Made by a program: the position numbers and the translations under genes
The notes under the pieces: generated by a model
The model's database searches: none
What the model was told of the DNA's origin: nothing
Seen by the model: only the letters and a program-made list of their open reading frames with translations
In this document: positions 1 to 8,188 of the stretch, one piece after another
Layout: each line of letters begins with the position of its first letter
Numbering within the stretch: the stretch's first letter is position 1
DNA from: Patescibacteria group bacterium
GTDB taxonomy: Bacteria > Patescibacteriota > Minisyncoccia > Phycocordibacterales > Phycocordibacteraceae
NCBI GenBank assembly: GCA_018823385.1
Contig: JAHJIK010000073.1
Coordinates: 1-12,550, forward strand
DNA length: 12,550 bases
Reading direction: 5' to 3'

Positions 1-148
1 GGTTTACATAGAAGGAGGGGGTTTTCTCCTTGTTGAAGGGAGACAGTCCACGGAAGTATTTACCAGCTTTTGTAAGTTTTACGTACGGTGTTACCACGTC
101 CACAATGCTGAGCTTATCTTTCACTTGCTGTACGGTGTCGGATGCCAT
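1..148 (-). CDS. dnaG: DNA primase DnaG, N-terminal fragment (runs off the left edge)
   Basis: Only the first 49 codons are in the window; the gene continues past base 1. DnaG makes the RNA primers for chromosome replication. The visible protein reads VKDKLSIVDVVTPYVKL, then GKYFRGLSPFNKEKTPSF, which is the start of the CHC2 zinc-binding domain of bacterial primases (family consensus CPFHxEKTPSF). The Cys and His that normally bind zinc are Ser36 and Asn39 here, so this half of the zinc site is missing. The start at 148 gives a normal-length lead-in. An upstream in-frame ATG at 196 would add 16 residues, and I prefer 148. There is no clear Shine-Dalgarno and I found no convincing dnaG promoter. 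It is divergent from the small membrane protein gene at 250. The identification rests on a short but characteristic stretch. Confidence 0.88.
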   Translation of the reverse strand, partial: MASDTVQQVKDKLSIVDVVTPYVKLTKAGKYFRGLSPFNKEKTPSFYVN

Positions 149-189
149 TTCTATACAGTTTACAACGTATTGGGTTTGGGTGCTGAGGA

Positions 190-218
190 TTGACATGTAT
201 CCAAGACTTCGGTATAAA
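190..218 (+). promoter_or_regulatory. Strong sigma70-type promoter of the small membrane protein gene at 250
   Basis: TTGACA at 190-195, a 17-base spacer, and TATAAA at 213-218. This is a perfect -35 and a 5/6 match to the -10. The predicted transcript starts near 225, giving a leader of about 25 nt that holds the ribosome binding site. It lies in the dnaG upstream region and points away from dnaG. Confidence 0.75.
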
Positions 219-249
219 GTACACATCCTTAGATGAAGGAGTGCACCTT

Positions 250-489
250 ATGAAGCGTTTGATTTCGGTAACGAAACACATGCTGGCACTCGCTTGGACT
301 CTGTGCTGGAGCTATACGCTCTATCACGGACTTGCGAGCGGTGTGAAAGCGTCACCCACCATCAAGCCGACTCTAAACGACATGATTCCCATCGAGTACG
401 TCGGCGGAAGTGTGATGGTGCTGGCCTTCGTCGTCACCGTCTACTATCTGATCTACAACTTCGACAAGCTCGAACCAACTTCGGCCTAG
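250..489 (+). CDS. Small two-helix membrane protein, unknown function (79 aa)
   Basis: I do not recognise the family. The start at 250 is chosen because GAAGGAG (235-241) sits 8 nt upstream; an in-frame ATG at 190 overlaps the promoter and is unlikely. The protein begins MKRL. It has a probable transmembrane helix at about residues 10-28, a polar loop (about 29-48), and a second helix at about 49-70 (GGSVMVLAFVVTVYYLIY), with a short charged tail. The positive N-terminus suggests a hairpin with both ends in the cytoplasm. There is no cleavable signal peptide or catalytic motif. It is transcribed alone from its own promoter, between divergent dnaG and convergent rpoC, and ends in a hairpin terminator. 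Four of its 10 leucines are CTG. The signals and membrane pattern make it a convincing gene; its role is unknown. Confidence 0.8.
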   Translation: MKRLISVTKHMLALAWTLCWSYTLYHGLASGVKASPTIKPTLNDMIPIEYVGGSVMVLAFVVTVYYLIYNFDKLEPTSA

Positions 490-497
490 CCGAACAT

Positions 498-532
498 CGC
501 CCCGACCTTCACCAGTCGGGGCGCATTCTTTA
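498..532 (+). terminator. Intrinsic terminator of the 79-aa membrane protein gene
   Basis: A perfect 9-bp stem, CGCCCCGAC (498-506) with GTCGGGGCG (515-523), and an 8-nt loop. It is followed by a modest T-rich run (CATTCTTTAT). It starts 8 nt after the stop codon. Confidence 0.75.
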
Positions 533-541
533 TATACCCAA

Positions 542-580
542 AAAACAAACAACCTCCCAAATTGGGAGGTTGTTTGTTTT
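542..580. terminator. Bidirectional terminator between the 79-aa gene and rpoC
   Basis: A 19-base inverted repeat (542-560 and 562-580) with one base between its arms. The stable core is CCTCCC/GGGAGG. The outer arms are A-rich on one side and T-rich on the other, so both strands end the hairpin with a U-rich tract. The minus-strand rpoC stop is at 595, so rpoC transcripts enter this hairpin directly; on the plus strand it backs up the preceding terminator. Confidence 0.85.
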
Positions 581-594
581 GTAAAACGGGTTGG

Positions 595-3500
595 CTAGCG
601 AGCGTCAACCACAACTCCAGGAGCTGCAGCGTCTTCACGTGCCTGCTCTGCAGCTTCAAATGCAGCAGCCTGTGCTTTTGCACGAGCAGCCTGCAGTTTC
701 TCAATTGAAGCGTGCTTCTTGCTTCCTGCGAATGCAGTACCAGCAGGGATAAGTCGTCCGAGGATAACGTTCTCCTTAAGACCACGGAGCGTATCAACAC
801 TTCCCTTAAGGGATGCATTGATAAGGATCTTAGTGGTCTGCTCGAATGAAGCAGCTGAAAGGAATGAGCGGCGAGACAGAGCTGACTCCTTGATACCAAG
901 AACCATTTCGCGGGCCTTTGGTGGAATCTTTCCATCTGCTTCCATTTCCTTCACGTCCTCTTCGAACTCCCAGTGCTCCATCACATCTCCAACTGAGTAC
1001 TCAGAGTCACCAGTGTCAGTGAGCTTCACGCGTGAGAACATCTGCTTCACTACAACCTCAAGGTGCTTTCGAGATACGGAAGCTCCCTGTAGTTCGTAGA
1101 TCTTAGAAGTCTCAGCAATGATGTACTCCTGTACTGCGGCGCGTCCTGCGTACTCGAAGAGAGATCATCTAGATCAGCTGATCCGTCAGACAGAAGCTGA
1201 CCACGAACAACTGCTTCTCCAACCTTTACGAGTGGCTGACGAGGATATGGTGCAAGGTATTCAATGTTTGCTCCGTTCTTCTTCCCTTGTCCTGCCTCAG
1301 GAGTCACTACTACCACCTTCTCACGTCCCTGCTCACGAATTTCAATAACCATACCGTCGGTCTTTGAAACGATAGCTGGATTCTTTGGAGAACGCTTTTC
1401 AAATACCTCCTCAACACGAGGAAGACCTGATGTAATATCTCCACCAACAGACGCTGTTCCTCCGGCGTGGAAGGTACGCATCGTTAGCTGAGTACCCGGC
1501 TCACCAATAGCCTGAGCTGCAACGGTACCCACTGCCTCTCCAAGATCAACTTGTTCCTGAGTAGTGAGGTCCATACCGTAACAGGTAGCGCAGATGCCGT
1601 AGCGTGTCTCACAAGACATTGGAGATCGTACGACAACTGCCGTTACCTCTGATTCATCGATAACCTTTGAGTCAGCTTCATCAAGGTACTGACCCTTCTT
1701 GAAGGTAACGTCAGCAGTCTCAACATCAGCAGCAAGTGTTCGTCCACGAACAGCCTCAGCAAAGTCGATACGGATACCAGATGCTGATACACGGTTGATT
1801 GAGATGCCACGCTTTGTCTTACAGTCAGACTCCGTAACGATTGAGTCCTGAGACACATCGAAGAGACGACGAGTAAGGTATCCAGCGCGCGCCGTTCCAA
1901 GCGCAGTGTCGGTTAGACCCTTACGTGAACCGTGGGTACTCATGAAGTACTCAACAGGGTTTAGGCCTTCGGACATTGACGAGATAATAGGGAGCTCAAT
2001 AGTCTCTCCAGCAGTGTTCTGGATAAGACCCTTCATACCCACCATCTGTGTCAGGTTACCGATTGATCCACGAGCTCCAGAGGTGATGATGTCACGCACC
2101 GGGCTGTTGTTATCAAGGGCAGCGTCCACGAACTTCTCAATCTGCGTCTTGGTGGTGTGCCAGATTTCGATAACCATACGACGCTTCTCTTCTTCTGAAA
2201 GAAGTCCGTTCTGGTAGTCAGCTTCAATCTTCGCTACCTTCTCGCGAGATACGTTGATAGTTGCATCCTTTTCTTTTGGAACGAGTACGTCTCCGAAGCT
2301 CCAGGTGATACCTGCCTCAGTTGCATACGCAAAACCGAAGTGCTTAATACGGTTGATGATGTGTGGCACCTTATCAAGACCATACTTCTTCATTGAGTCC
2401 ACAACGATTCCACCAAGCACCTTCTTTGTGATCGCGTCATTTACATACGGATAGTCTGAAGGAAGCACAGTGTTGAAGAAGAGTCGTCCAGCAGTTGTTT
2501 CGAAGATCTTTCCGTCGAACTGCTCGTACTTCTCTTTCCCTGCTACCGGCATCACGTGAATCTTCGCGTGTAGGTCAATTGCAGCAAAGTCGTAGGCGAG
2601 AAGAGCTGCGTTTGGTGAAGGGAAGTAAGTTCCCTCTCCTTTAGCTCCCTCAACCTGCTTCGTTAGCCAATAACAACCAAGGGCGATGTCGTGTGATGTT
2701 GCGATAACCGGTGAACCACTTCCTGGCTTCAAGATGTTCTTGTTCGCGCTCATCATGTTTGCAGCCTCCCACTGTGCCTCTTCTGAAAGTGGCACGTGTA
2801 CGGCCATCTGGTCTCCGTCGAAGTCCGCGTTGAAGGCAGGACACACGAGTGGGTGCAGCTGGATTGCATCTCCCTCAATCAAGCGAGGGCGGAATGCCTG
2901 GATACCCTGACGGTGAAGCGTAGGGGCACGGTTAAGGAGTACGTGCTTCCCTTTAATCGCCTCTTCAAGAATCTCCCATACCTCAGGAACGCTGTCCTCA
3001 ATCAAGCGACCTGCTCCACGAATGTTGAAGGCAAGTTCACGCTGAAGAAGTCCGGCGATAACGAATGGACGGAAGAGCTCAAGCGCCATGTGCTTTGGAA
3101 GACCACACTCATCTAGTTCAAGATCAGGTCCAACCACGATCACAGAACGACCAGAGTAGTCCACACGCTTTCCAAGAAGGTTCTGTCGGAAGTATCCCTG
3201 CTTTCCTTTTAGATAGTCAGCAAGAGACTTCAACGGACGACGCTGTGCAGGAGTCATTGCTCCAGCGCTTGCGCCTGACTTTCGGATTGAGTTGTCGAGC
3301 AATGCATCTACCGCTTCCTGGAGGATACGCTTCTCGTTGCGGAGAATAACCTCAGGAGCGTGGATGTCGATAAGTTTCTTCAAACGGTTGTTGCGGTTGA
3401 TAACACGTCGGTACAGATCGTTAACGTCTGATGTTGCGTGTCGTCCACCCTCAAGAGCAACCATCGGTCGCAGTGCCGGTGGGATAACAGGGATCTTCGT

Positions 3501-4346
3501 AAGGAACATCCATTCAGGACGAATGTTTGCTCCAATCATTGAAGTAATCAATGAGATACGCTTTGCCAGTTTCTCACGCTCAGCCTGACCAACCGTTGGG
3601 TACTTTGTCTCCAGTGTTGTCTTAAGTGCAGGAAGATCAAGCTTTCGGAAAATCTCGTAGATAGCCTCAGCTCCAATCTTTGCCTCAAAGAGAGAACCGT
3701 ACTTCACAGAGAATCGGTGGTATGCGATTTCATCGAATACACGACCAACCACAATGCTGTCGATTTCAGTCTTAACCAGTGTCATGCGCTCCTTAAGAGC
3801 ATCACGCGCTTTGTCATCCTGTGCCTCTTTGTACTTAGACTTGTAGTCACTCTCGAGCTCAGAAAGCATTTTACGCTTCACATCATCCTGTACTTTCGTA
3901 ACGATGTAGCCGGCAAAGTAAATAACTTTCTCTAGATCACCTGATGGCACTCCCAATACCTGCGCCATACGGCTTGGCATTGAACGGAGGAACCAGATGT
4001 GTGCGACAGGAGTAACAAGCTCAATGTGTCCCATTCGTTCACGTCGAACGATAGAGCGAGTGATTTCCACTCCACACTTATCACAGACAATTCCTTTGTA
4101 TCGAATTCCCTTGTACTTTCCGCAGTAACACTCGTAGTCTTTTTCTGGACCAAAGATTTTCTCATCGAACAACCCATGCTTCTCAGAGCGCTGGGTTCGA
4201 TAGTTGATAGTCTCAGGCTTGGTGATTTCACCACGTGACCACTCAAGGATACGCTCAGGAGACGCAAGCGATAGACGCAGCGCATTCCAATCGTTTCTTG
4301 GAGTGTATGGCTTCTTTCCAGTTGGGAAGGTGTTGTTGTTTTTCAT
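595..4346 (-). CDS. rpoC: RNA polymerase beta' subunit RpoC, reading frame broken by an apparent 2-nt insertion
   Basis: Beta' forms the active centre and clamp of RNA polymerase. Visible features: first zinc site Cys73, Cys75, Cys88, Cys91; catalytic NADFDGD at 506-512 with Mg-binding Asp508, 510 and 512; trigger loop at about 806-828 (GSRKGLTDTALGTARAGYL); second zinc site Cys842, Cys912, Cys919, Cys922. The frame is intact from 4346 to about 1161. It then runs into a stop at 1050, while the homologous sequence (FEYAGRAAVQEY, then KHLEVVVKQMFSRV) continues in another frame from 1158 to the stop at 595. Removing one GA from GAGAGA (1159-1164) restores 1249 codons exactly. The C-terminus is an Ala/Glu-rich helical tail. 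The start lies 5 nt after the rpoB stop with no clear Shine-Dalgarno, suggesting coupled translation. Sequencing error is more likely than a true mutation, since the lost region is essential. Confidence 0.96.
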
Positions 4347-4351
4347 ACCAG

Positions 4352-7300
4352 TTATGCAGCTTCGTCCGTAAGCTCAAGCGTCTCAATATCGAGCGCGAGT
4401 CCGCGGATTTGGTTGGTAAGTACTGCGAAGGAAGCTGGTGTGCCTGAGTGCGATACCGGCTGTCCCTTCACAATTGCATCGAAGGTCGCGGAGCGTCCCT
4501 GGATATCATCAGACTTGATGGTAAGCATTTCGCGAAGTGTATAGGCAGCTCCATAGCCCAAGAGTGCCCACACCTCCATTTCTCCGAAACGCTGTCCTCC
4601 GTTCTGTGCCTTTCCTCCAAGCGGCTGCTGGGTGATAAGGGAGTACGGACCGATTGAACGCATGTGGATCTTGTCCTCCACCATGTGATGGAGTTTGAGG
4701 ATATACATGTATCCAACTGATACGGGCTGTGCGAATGGCTGACCATTACGTCCATCGATAAGCTTCATCTTTCCTGTTCGATCAAATCCTGCAGTCTCAA
4801 GCTCATCACGGATTTCGTCAGCAGTCGCTCCTGCAAATGGAGGCACCACTGCCTGATATCCAAGTGTATTTGCCGCAAGACCAAGGTGGATCTCAAGAAT
4901 CTGTCCAAGGTTCATACGTGATGGAACGCCGAGTGGGGTCAAAATAACATCCACTGGATTTCCCTGCTCATCGTATGGCATGTCCTCTACTGGAAGTACG
5001 CGTGAGATAACACCCTTGTTACCGTGGCGTCCTGCGAGCTTGTCTCCAACAGATACGTTTCGAACCTGTGCGACAGTTACGACAATCTTCTTGATGATAC
5101 CGGTCTCAAGCTGGTCACCGTTCTCACGGCTAAATACTCGAACGCCGATAACACGTCCACGCTTTCCACCTTCCATGCGAAGGGAAGTGTCCTTCACATC
5201 TTTTGCCTTGTCTCCGAAGATTGAGCGAAGTAGTCGCTCCTCTGGTGTTAGCTGTGTCTCTCCCTTAGGAGTCACCTTTCCAACAAGAATATCTCCAGTT
5301 CGAACTTCAGCTCCGATACGAATCACACCTTCCTCATCGAGGTTCTTAAGGCGTAGCTCACCCACGTTTGGAATATCGTGTGTGGTGATTTCAGCACCAA
5401 GCTTCGTATCACGAACAGCGCACTCGAAGTCTTCGATGTGTACGGTAGTGAACTTTGAGTTCTCTACCAATCGCTCTGACACGATGATGGCGTCCTCGTA
5501 GTTAGCACCTGCCCATGACATGAAGGCCACGCGTACGTTCTGTCCAAGAGCCATCTGACCTTTGTCTGATGATGATGCATCAGCAAGTACGTCACCCTTC
5601 TTAACCTTGTCACCAGTGAATACTGATGGACGCTGGTTGAATGCTGAGTTCTGGTTAGTCTGAGTGAGGCCCTGAAGCTTGTACTCCTTTGACTTCCCGT
5701 TTGAACCTTCAACAACGATGCGACGTGAGTCTACATATGTAACCGTTCCGTTCTCTTCCGCTAGGATAAGACGTCCCGTGTTCTGGGCTGCATGGCTTTC
5801 AATACCAGTCGCTACAAGTGGAGCCTCTGGCACCAATACTGGTGTTGCCTGCTTCTGCATGTTTGAACCCATGAGCGCGCGGTTTGCGTCGTTATGGTTC
5901 ACGAATGGAATCATTGCTGTAGCAGCTGAGAACATCTGGTACGTAGATGAGTCCATGAGGGTAATCGCATCACGTGTTACCACTGCAGGCTCACCAAGGT
6001 GTCGTACCTCAATAGATTCTGGAAGAATCTTTCCTTTTGCATCAACTGGGGTCGCAGCATGAGCGATGGTGTGCACCTCTTCCTCAAGCGCGTTGAGGTA
6101 GATGATTTCAGAAGTCACCACACCGTTCTTCACAATTGCGTACGGTGTTTCAAGTACACCGAACTCATTGGTCCGTGCATGGAGGGCCATACGGAGGATA
6201 AGACCAATGTTCTGTCCTTCAGGGGTGTGAATTGGACAGAGACGGCCGTAGTGAGATGGGTGAACGTCACGCACCTCAAAACCGGCACGCTCACGAGTAA
6301 GTCCACCGGGACCAAGTGCAGATAAGGTTCGCATGCTTTCAAGCTCAGCCAAGATGTTCTGCTGATCCATGAACTGCGATAGCTGGTTGGCGGTGAAGAA
6401 CTCGCGGATAGATGCCTGATATGGACGAGGGTTAACAAAAGCCATAGGAAGGCTGGTCTCAGACTCAATCGTCGACATACGGTCCTGGATGTTTCGCTTC
6501 ATACGAGACATACCAACACGCATACGTGCCTGAAGGAGTTCTCCAACGAAACGAACACGACGGAAGCCGAGGTGGTCGATATCATCAGGACGAGCGTTAG
6601 GATCAGTGTTCAATCGTGCGATTTCTCCCACAATGTTCACCAAGTCTTCCTTGGTCAAAACACGCTGATCAAGTGCCTTGCCGGTGATAGGTAGGTTGAA
6701 GCGCTGGTTAAGGCGGTATCGTCCTACTTTGTTTAGGTCATAGCGCTCAGGTACGAAGAGGGTATTTACGTACTGCTTAGCGTTGTCTGGTGTTGCGAGG
6801 TCTCCATCGCGCATTCGGCGGTGAATCTCAACATATGCATCGTCGGTAGACTGCGCTGTGTCGTGAGCGAGGGTAGCCTGAATAGCCGCAAGTGCAACGT
6901 CGTTGCCTTTGAAGTTCTTAAGCAGTTCATCGCGTACACCTGCACCAAATACCGTTAGCAGGTTGGTGACTGGGAACTTTCGCTTTCGGTCAATCTTTAC
7001 GTAGATAGCGCCATCAGCTTCTGAGTCGATCTCAATCCACACACCGCGTGAAGGGATGATCTTTGCACCAAACCAGTTGCGTCCCTTAAGCTCTTCAGCA
7101 ATGAAGAACGCTCCGAATGAGCGGGCGAGCTGTGGCACGATTACGCGTTCAACTCCGGACACGATGAATGAACCGTGCGGAGTCATGATAGGGAGGTCAG
7201 CAATGAAAATTTCCTGCGTCTTCTCCGTGCCCATTGTTTTGTTTAGAAGCGTAACGCTTGCCTTGATGGGGGCTTCGTAGGTACGCATGTTGTCACGCGC

Positions 7301-7531
7301 ATCCTCCTCAGTACCCTTAGGCTCACCTATCTCGAATCCATCAATACGGAGTTCGAACTTCTTACCTGAATAATCTGGTATTGGCGAGAACTCCTTGAAT
7401 AGTTCTCCCAATCCATCCTTGAGGAGCCATGCGAATGATTCGCGCTGGTGACCTACAAGATCCGGGAATTCCACGCGAGGTGCCTGGTATCCACCGAAAG
7501 TCTTCTGCACAAGGTTGTTGCCGGTACGCAT
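4352..7531 (-). CDS. rpoB: RNA polymerase beta subunit RpoB (1059 aa)
   Basis: Beta makes up the other half of the polymerase active-site cleft and pairs with RpoC encoded just downstream. The frame is intact. In order: N-terminal lobe/protrusion with VERVIVPQLARS (127-138); rifampicin pocket at about 380-410 (NQLSQFMDQQN, then LSALGPGGLTRERAGF); RLCPIHTPEGQNIGLI (430-445); GANYEDAI (675-682); KLAGRHGNKGVISRVLP (831-847); and the C-terminal HMRSIGPYSLITQQPLGGKA (956-975), which packs against beta'. At 1059 aa it is shorter than E. coli beta (1342) because the large inserts are absent. In the rifampicin pocket, the positions equal to E. coli His526 and Arg529 are Ser399 and Thr402. The only plausible start is ATG at 7531; AGGAA lies about 13 nt upstream, too far to be a good site. 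rplJ/rplL do not precede it here. It has its own promoter and a leader of about 150 nt. Confidence 0.98.
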   Translation of the reverse strand: MRTGNNLVQKTFGGYQAPRVEFPDLVGHQRESFAWLLKDGLGELFKEFSPIPDYSGKKFELRIDGFEIGEPKGTEEDARDNMRTYEAPIKASVTLLNKTMGTEKTQEIFIADLPIMTPHGSFIVSGVERVIVPQLARSFGAFFIAEELKGRNWFGAKIIPSRGVWIEIDSEADGAIYVKIDRKRKFPVTNLLTVFGAGVRDELLKNFKGNDVALAAIQATLAHDTAQSTDDAYVEIHRRMRDGDLATPDNAKQYVNTLFVPERYDLNKVGRYRLNQRFNLPITGKALDQRVLTKEDLVNIVGEIARLNTDPNARPDDIDHLGFRRVRFVGELLQARMRVGMSRMKRNIQDRMSTIESETSLPMAFVNPRPYQASIREFFTANQLSQFMDQQNILAELESMRTLSALGPGGLTRERAGFEVRDVHPSHYGRLCPIHTPEGQNIGLILRMALHARTNEFGVLETPYAIVKNGVVTSEIIYLNALEEEVHTIAHAATPVDAKGKILPESIEVRHLGEPAVVTRDAITLMDSSTYQMFSAATAMIPFVNHNDANRALMGSNMQKQATPVLVPEAPLVATGIESHAAQNTGRLILAEENGTVTYVDSRRIVVEGSNGKSKEYKLQGLTQTNQNSAFNQRPSVFTGDKVKKGDVLADASSSDKGQMALGQNVRVAFMSWAGANYEDAIIVSERLVENSKFTTVHIEDFECAVRDTKLGAEITTHDIPNVGELRLKNLDEEGVIRIGAEVRTGDILVGKVTPKGETQLTPEERLLRSIFGDKAKDVKDTSLRMEGGKRGRVIGVRVFSRENGDQLETGIIKKIVVTVAQVRNVSVGDKLAGRHGNKGVISRVLPVEDMPYDEQGNPVDVILTPLGVPSRMNLGQILEIHLGLAANTLGYQAVVPPFAGATADEIRDELETAGFDRTGKMKLIDGRNGQPFAQPVSVGYMYILKLHHMVEDKIHMRSIGPYSLITQQPLGGKAQNGGQRFGEMEVWALLGYGAAYTLREMLTIKSDDIQGRSATFDAIVKGQPVSHSGTPASFAVLTNQIRGLALDIETLELTDEAA

Positions 7532-7575
7532 ATATATGTGTGGCTATTCCTGTGTCGGAAAATAACGCAAAACGA

Positions 7576-7615
7576 GCTCGTATACGACGAGCCGCGTCCT
7601 CGTTTTCCGAGACGC
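7576..7615 (-). promoter_or_regulatory. Two tandem hairpins in the rpoB mRNA leader, possible attenuator
   Basis: In minus-strand order, the first hairpin pairs 7615-7608 with 7602-7594 (GCGT-CTCG type, 8 bp with base 7598 bulged, loop 7603-7607). The second pairs GCTCGT (7592-7587) with ACGAGC (7581-7576) around a 5-nt loop. It is followed directly by the U-rich run TCGTTTTGCGTTATTTT (7575-7559). The stems are short, so this is a candidate only. No standard ribosomal-protein binding motif was recognised. Confidence 0.35.
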
Positions 7616-7679
7616 TGTTAAAAGTTGGTGCCCTTGAATTTTTCACGCCAGAGTGTCCCCCGTCACTCAATCTTTCTGG

Positions 7680-7688
7680 TTATCCACA
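7680..7688 (+). other. DnaA-box-like 9-mer in the rpoB promoter region
   Basis: TTATCCACA is an exact match to the bacterial DnaA box consensus TTATNCACA. It abuts, and shares one base with, the proposed rpoB -10, so it covers the predicted transcription start. It is a single copy, and a chance match in a window this size is quite possible. Confidence 0.3.
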
Positions 7689-7716
7689 GTCTAACTTGAC
7701 TGGTATATAGAGTCAA
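7688..7716 (-). promoter_or_regulatory. Candidate rpoBC promoter with an overlapping inverted repeat
   Basis: On the minus strand: TTGACT (7716-7711), a 17-base spacer, and TAGACT (7693-7688). This is a 5/6 match at -35 and 4/6 at -10. The -35 lies inside a perfect 7-bp inverted repeat, CTTGACT-N9-AGTCAAG (7695-7717). An alternative -10 (TATATA) lies in the middle of the repeat, but it has a poorer -35. The predicted leader is about 150 nt. Confidence 0.55.
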
Positions 7717-7737
7717 GGCGCAATGGTGAATATTGTA

Positions 7738-7779
7738 TGAAAACAAAACAGGCGTCCTCGGAGTTCGAGAAGCGCCTGT
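7738..7779 (-). terminator. Intrinsic terminator of the 92-aa membrane protein gene
   Basis: On the minus strand: outer stem ACAGGCG/CGCCTGT (7779-7773 with 7754-7748) and inner stem CTCG/CGAG around a 5-nt loop. It is followed by the T-rich run TTTTGTTTT (7748-7740). It starts about 25 nt past the stop codon at 7805 and separates this gene from the rpoB promoter. Confidence 0.8.
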
Positions 7780-7804
7780 ATTAAGTTTGGTAGAACATGG
7801 GGTT

Positions 7805-8083
7805 TTAGTTGAACCCCTTTTGGTACTGCGCCCGAGTGAAGAGTGCGAGCAGCAGACCAAAGAAGAAAGCTCCTGCCATCACTATGATGACCAGCAGATA
7901 GCCAGACATATCGATGTAGTGACTGTAGCTGGCCCAGTCAGGAAGAAACATCCCGAACAGGGTGAACAGCCCCAAAGCAAGTAGATGCTCACTGTACTTG
8001 CCAGTGCGGACGAACCGGTAGCCGGTGCATCCGCCAACCAGCACCATCAAGGTAGTGATGGCAAAGATCCAATACGGTTCCAT
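7805..8083 (-). CDS. Small three-helix membrane protein, unknown function (92 aa)
   Basis: I do not recognise the family. The start is fixed by a near-perfect Shine-Dalgarno, AGGAGGG (8098-8092), 8 nt before the ATG. The protein begins MEPYW and has three probable transmembrane helices, at about residues 5-22, 33-50 and 61-82. A basic loop follows helix 1 (YRFVRTGKY) and a basic tail follows helix 3 (TRAQYQKGFN). By the positive-inside rule the N-terminus would face out and the C-terminus in. A Cys at 19 sits in helix 1 (GGCTG), but there is no preceding basic n-region, so a lipoprotein box is unlikely. It is transcribed alone, with its own perfect-consensus promoter and its own terminator, between trmD and rpoB. 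Seven of its 14 leucines are CTG, against 1 of 16 in adjacent trmD. Function unknown. Confidence 0.82.
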   Translation of the reverse strand: MEPYWIFAITTLMVLVGGCTGYRFVRTGKYSEHLLALGLFTLFGMFLPDWASYSHYIDMSGYLLVIIVMAGAFFFGLLLALFTRAQYQKGFN

Positions 8084-8158
8084 GTATCAATCCCTCCTGT
8101 GTCATGAGAGTCAAGAGCTGCTGGGTGACACGAATCCAGAAGCCTTACAGCAGACCAT

Positions 8159-8188
8159 ATTATACACATAAAAGGCCATACTTGTCAA
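8159..8188 (-). promoter_or_regulatory. Perfect-consensus sigma70 promoter of the 92-aa membrane protein gene
   Basis: On the minus strand: TTGACA (8188-8183), an 18-base spacer, and TATAAT (8164-8159). Both hexamers are perfect. The leader to the ATG at 8083 is about 70 nt. It contains crossed complementary 6-mers: CTGCTG (8153-8148) with CAGCAG (8123-8118), and GTGTCA (8131-8126) with TGACAC (8104-8099). Confidence 0.82.

Noticed and set aside
1..36. Hairpin AAGGAG/CTCCTT near base 12-28 as a terminator.
   Set aside because: It lies inside the conserved EKTPSF-coding part of dnaG and has no T tract.
190..249. N-terminal extension of the 79-aa protein from the ATG at 190.
   Set aside because: It would overlap the -35/-10 of its own promoter, and a good ribosome site sits before the ATG at 250.
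1159..1164. Programmed ribosomal frameshifting in rpoC.
   Set aside because: The local codons (CTC TCT TCG) do not form an X XXY YYZ slippery site and no downstream stimulatory structure is obvious. An indel error is simpler.
4980..5501. Long open frame opposite rpoB (173 aa).
   Set aside because: It is Ser/Arg/Thr-rich with no recognisable motif, lies fully antisense to conserved rpoB codons, and has no translation signals. Similar shadows occur across rpoC, rpoB and trmD.
7429..7710. Open frame over the rpoB start and upstream region (plus strand).
   Set aside because: It crosses the rpoB promoter and leader hairpins and has no ribosome site or motif.
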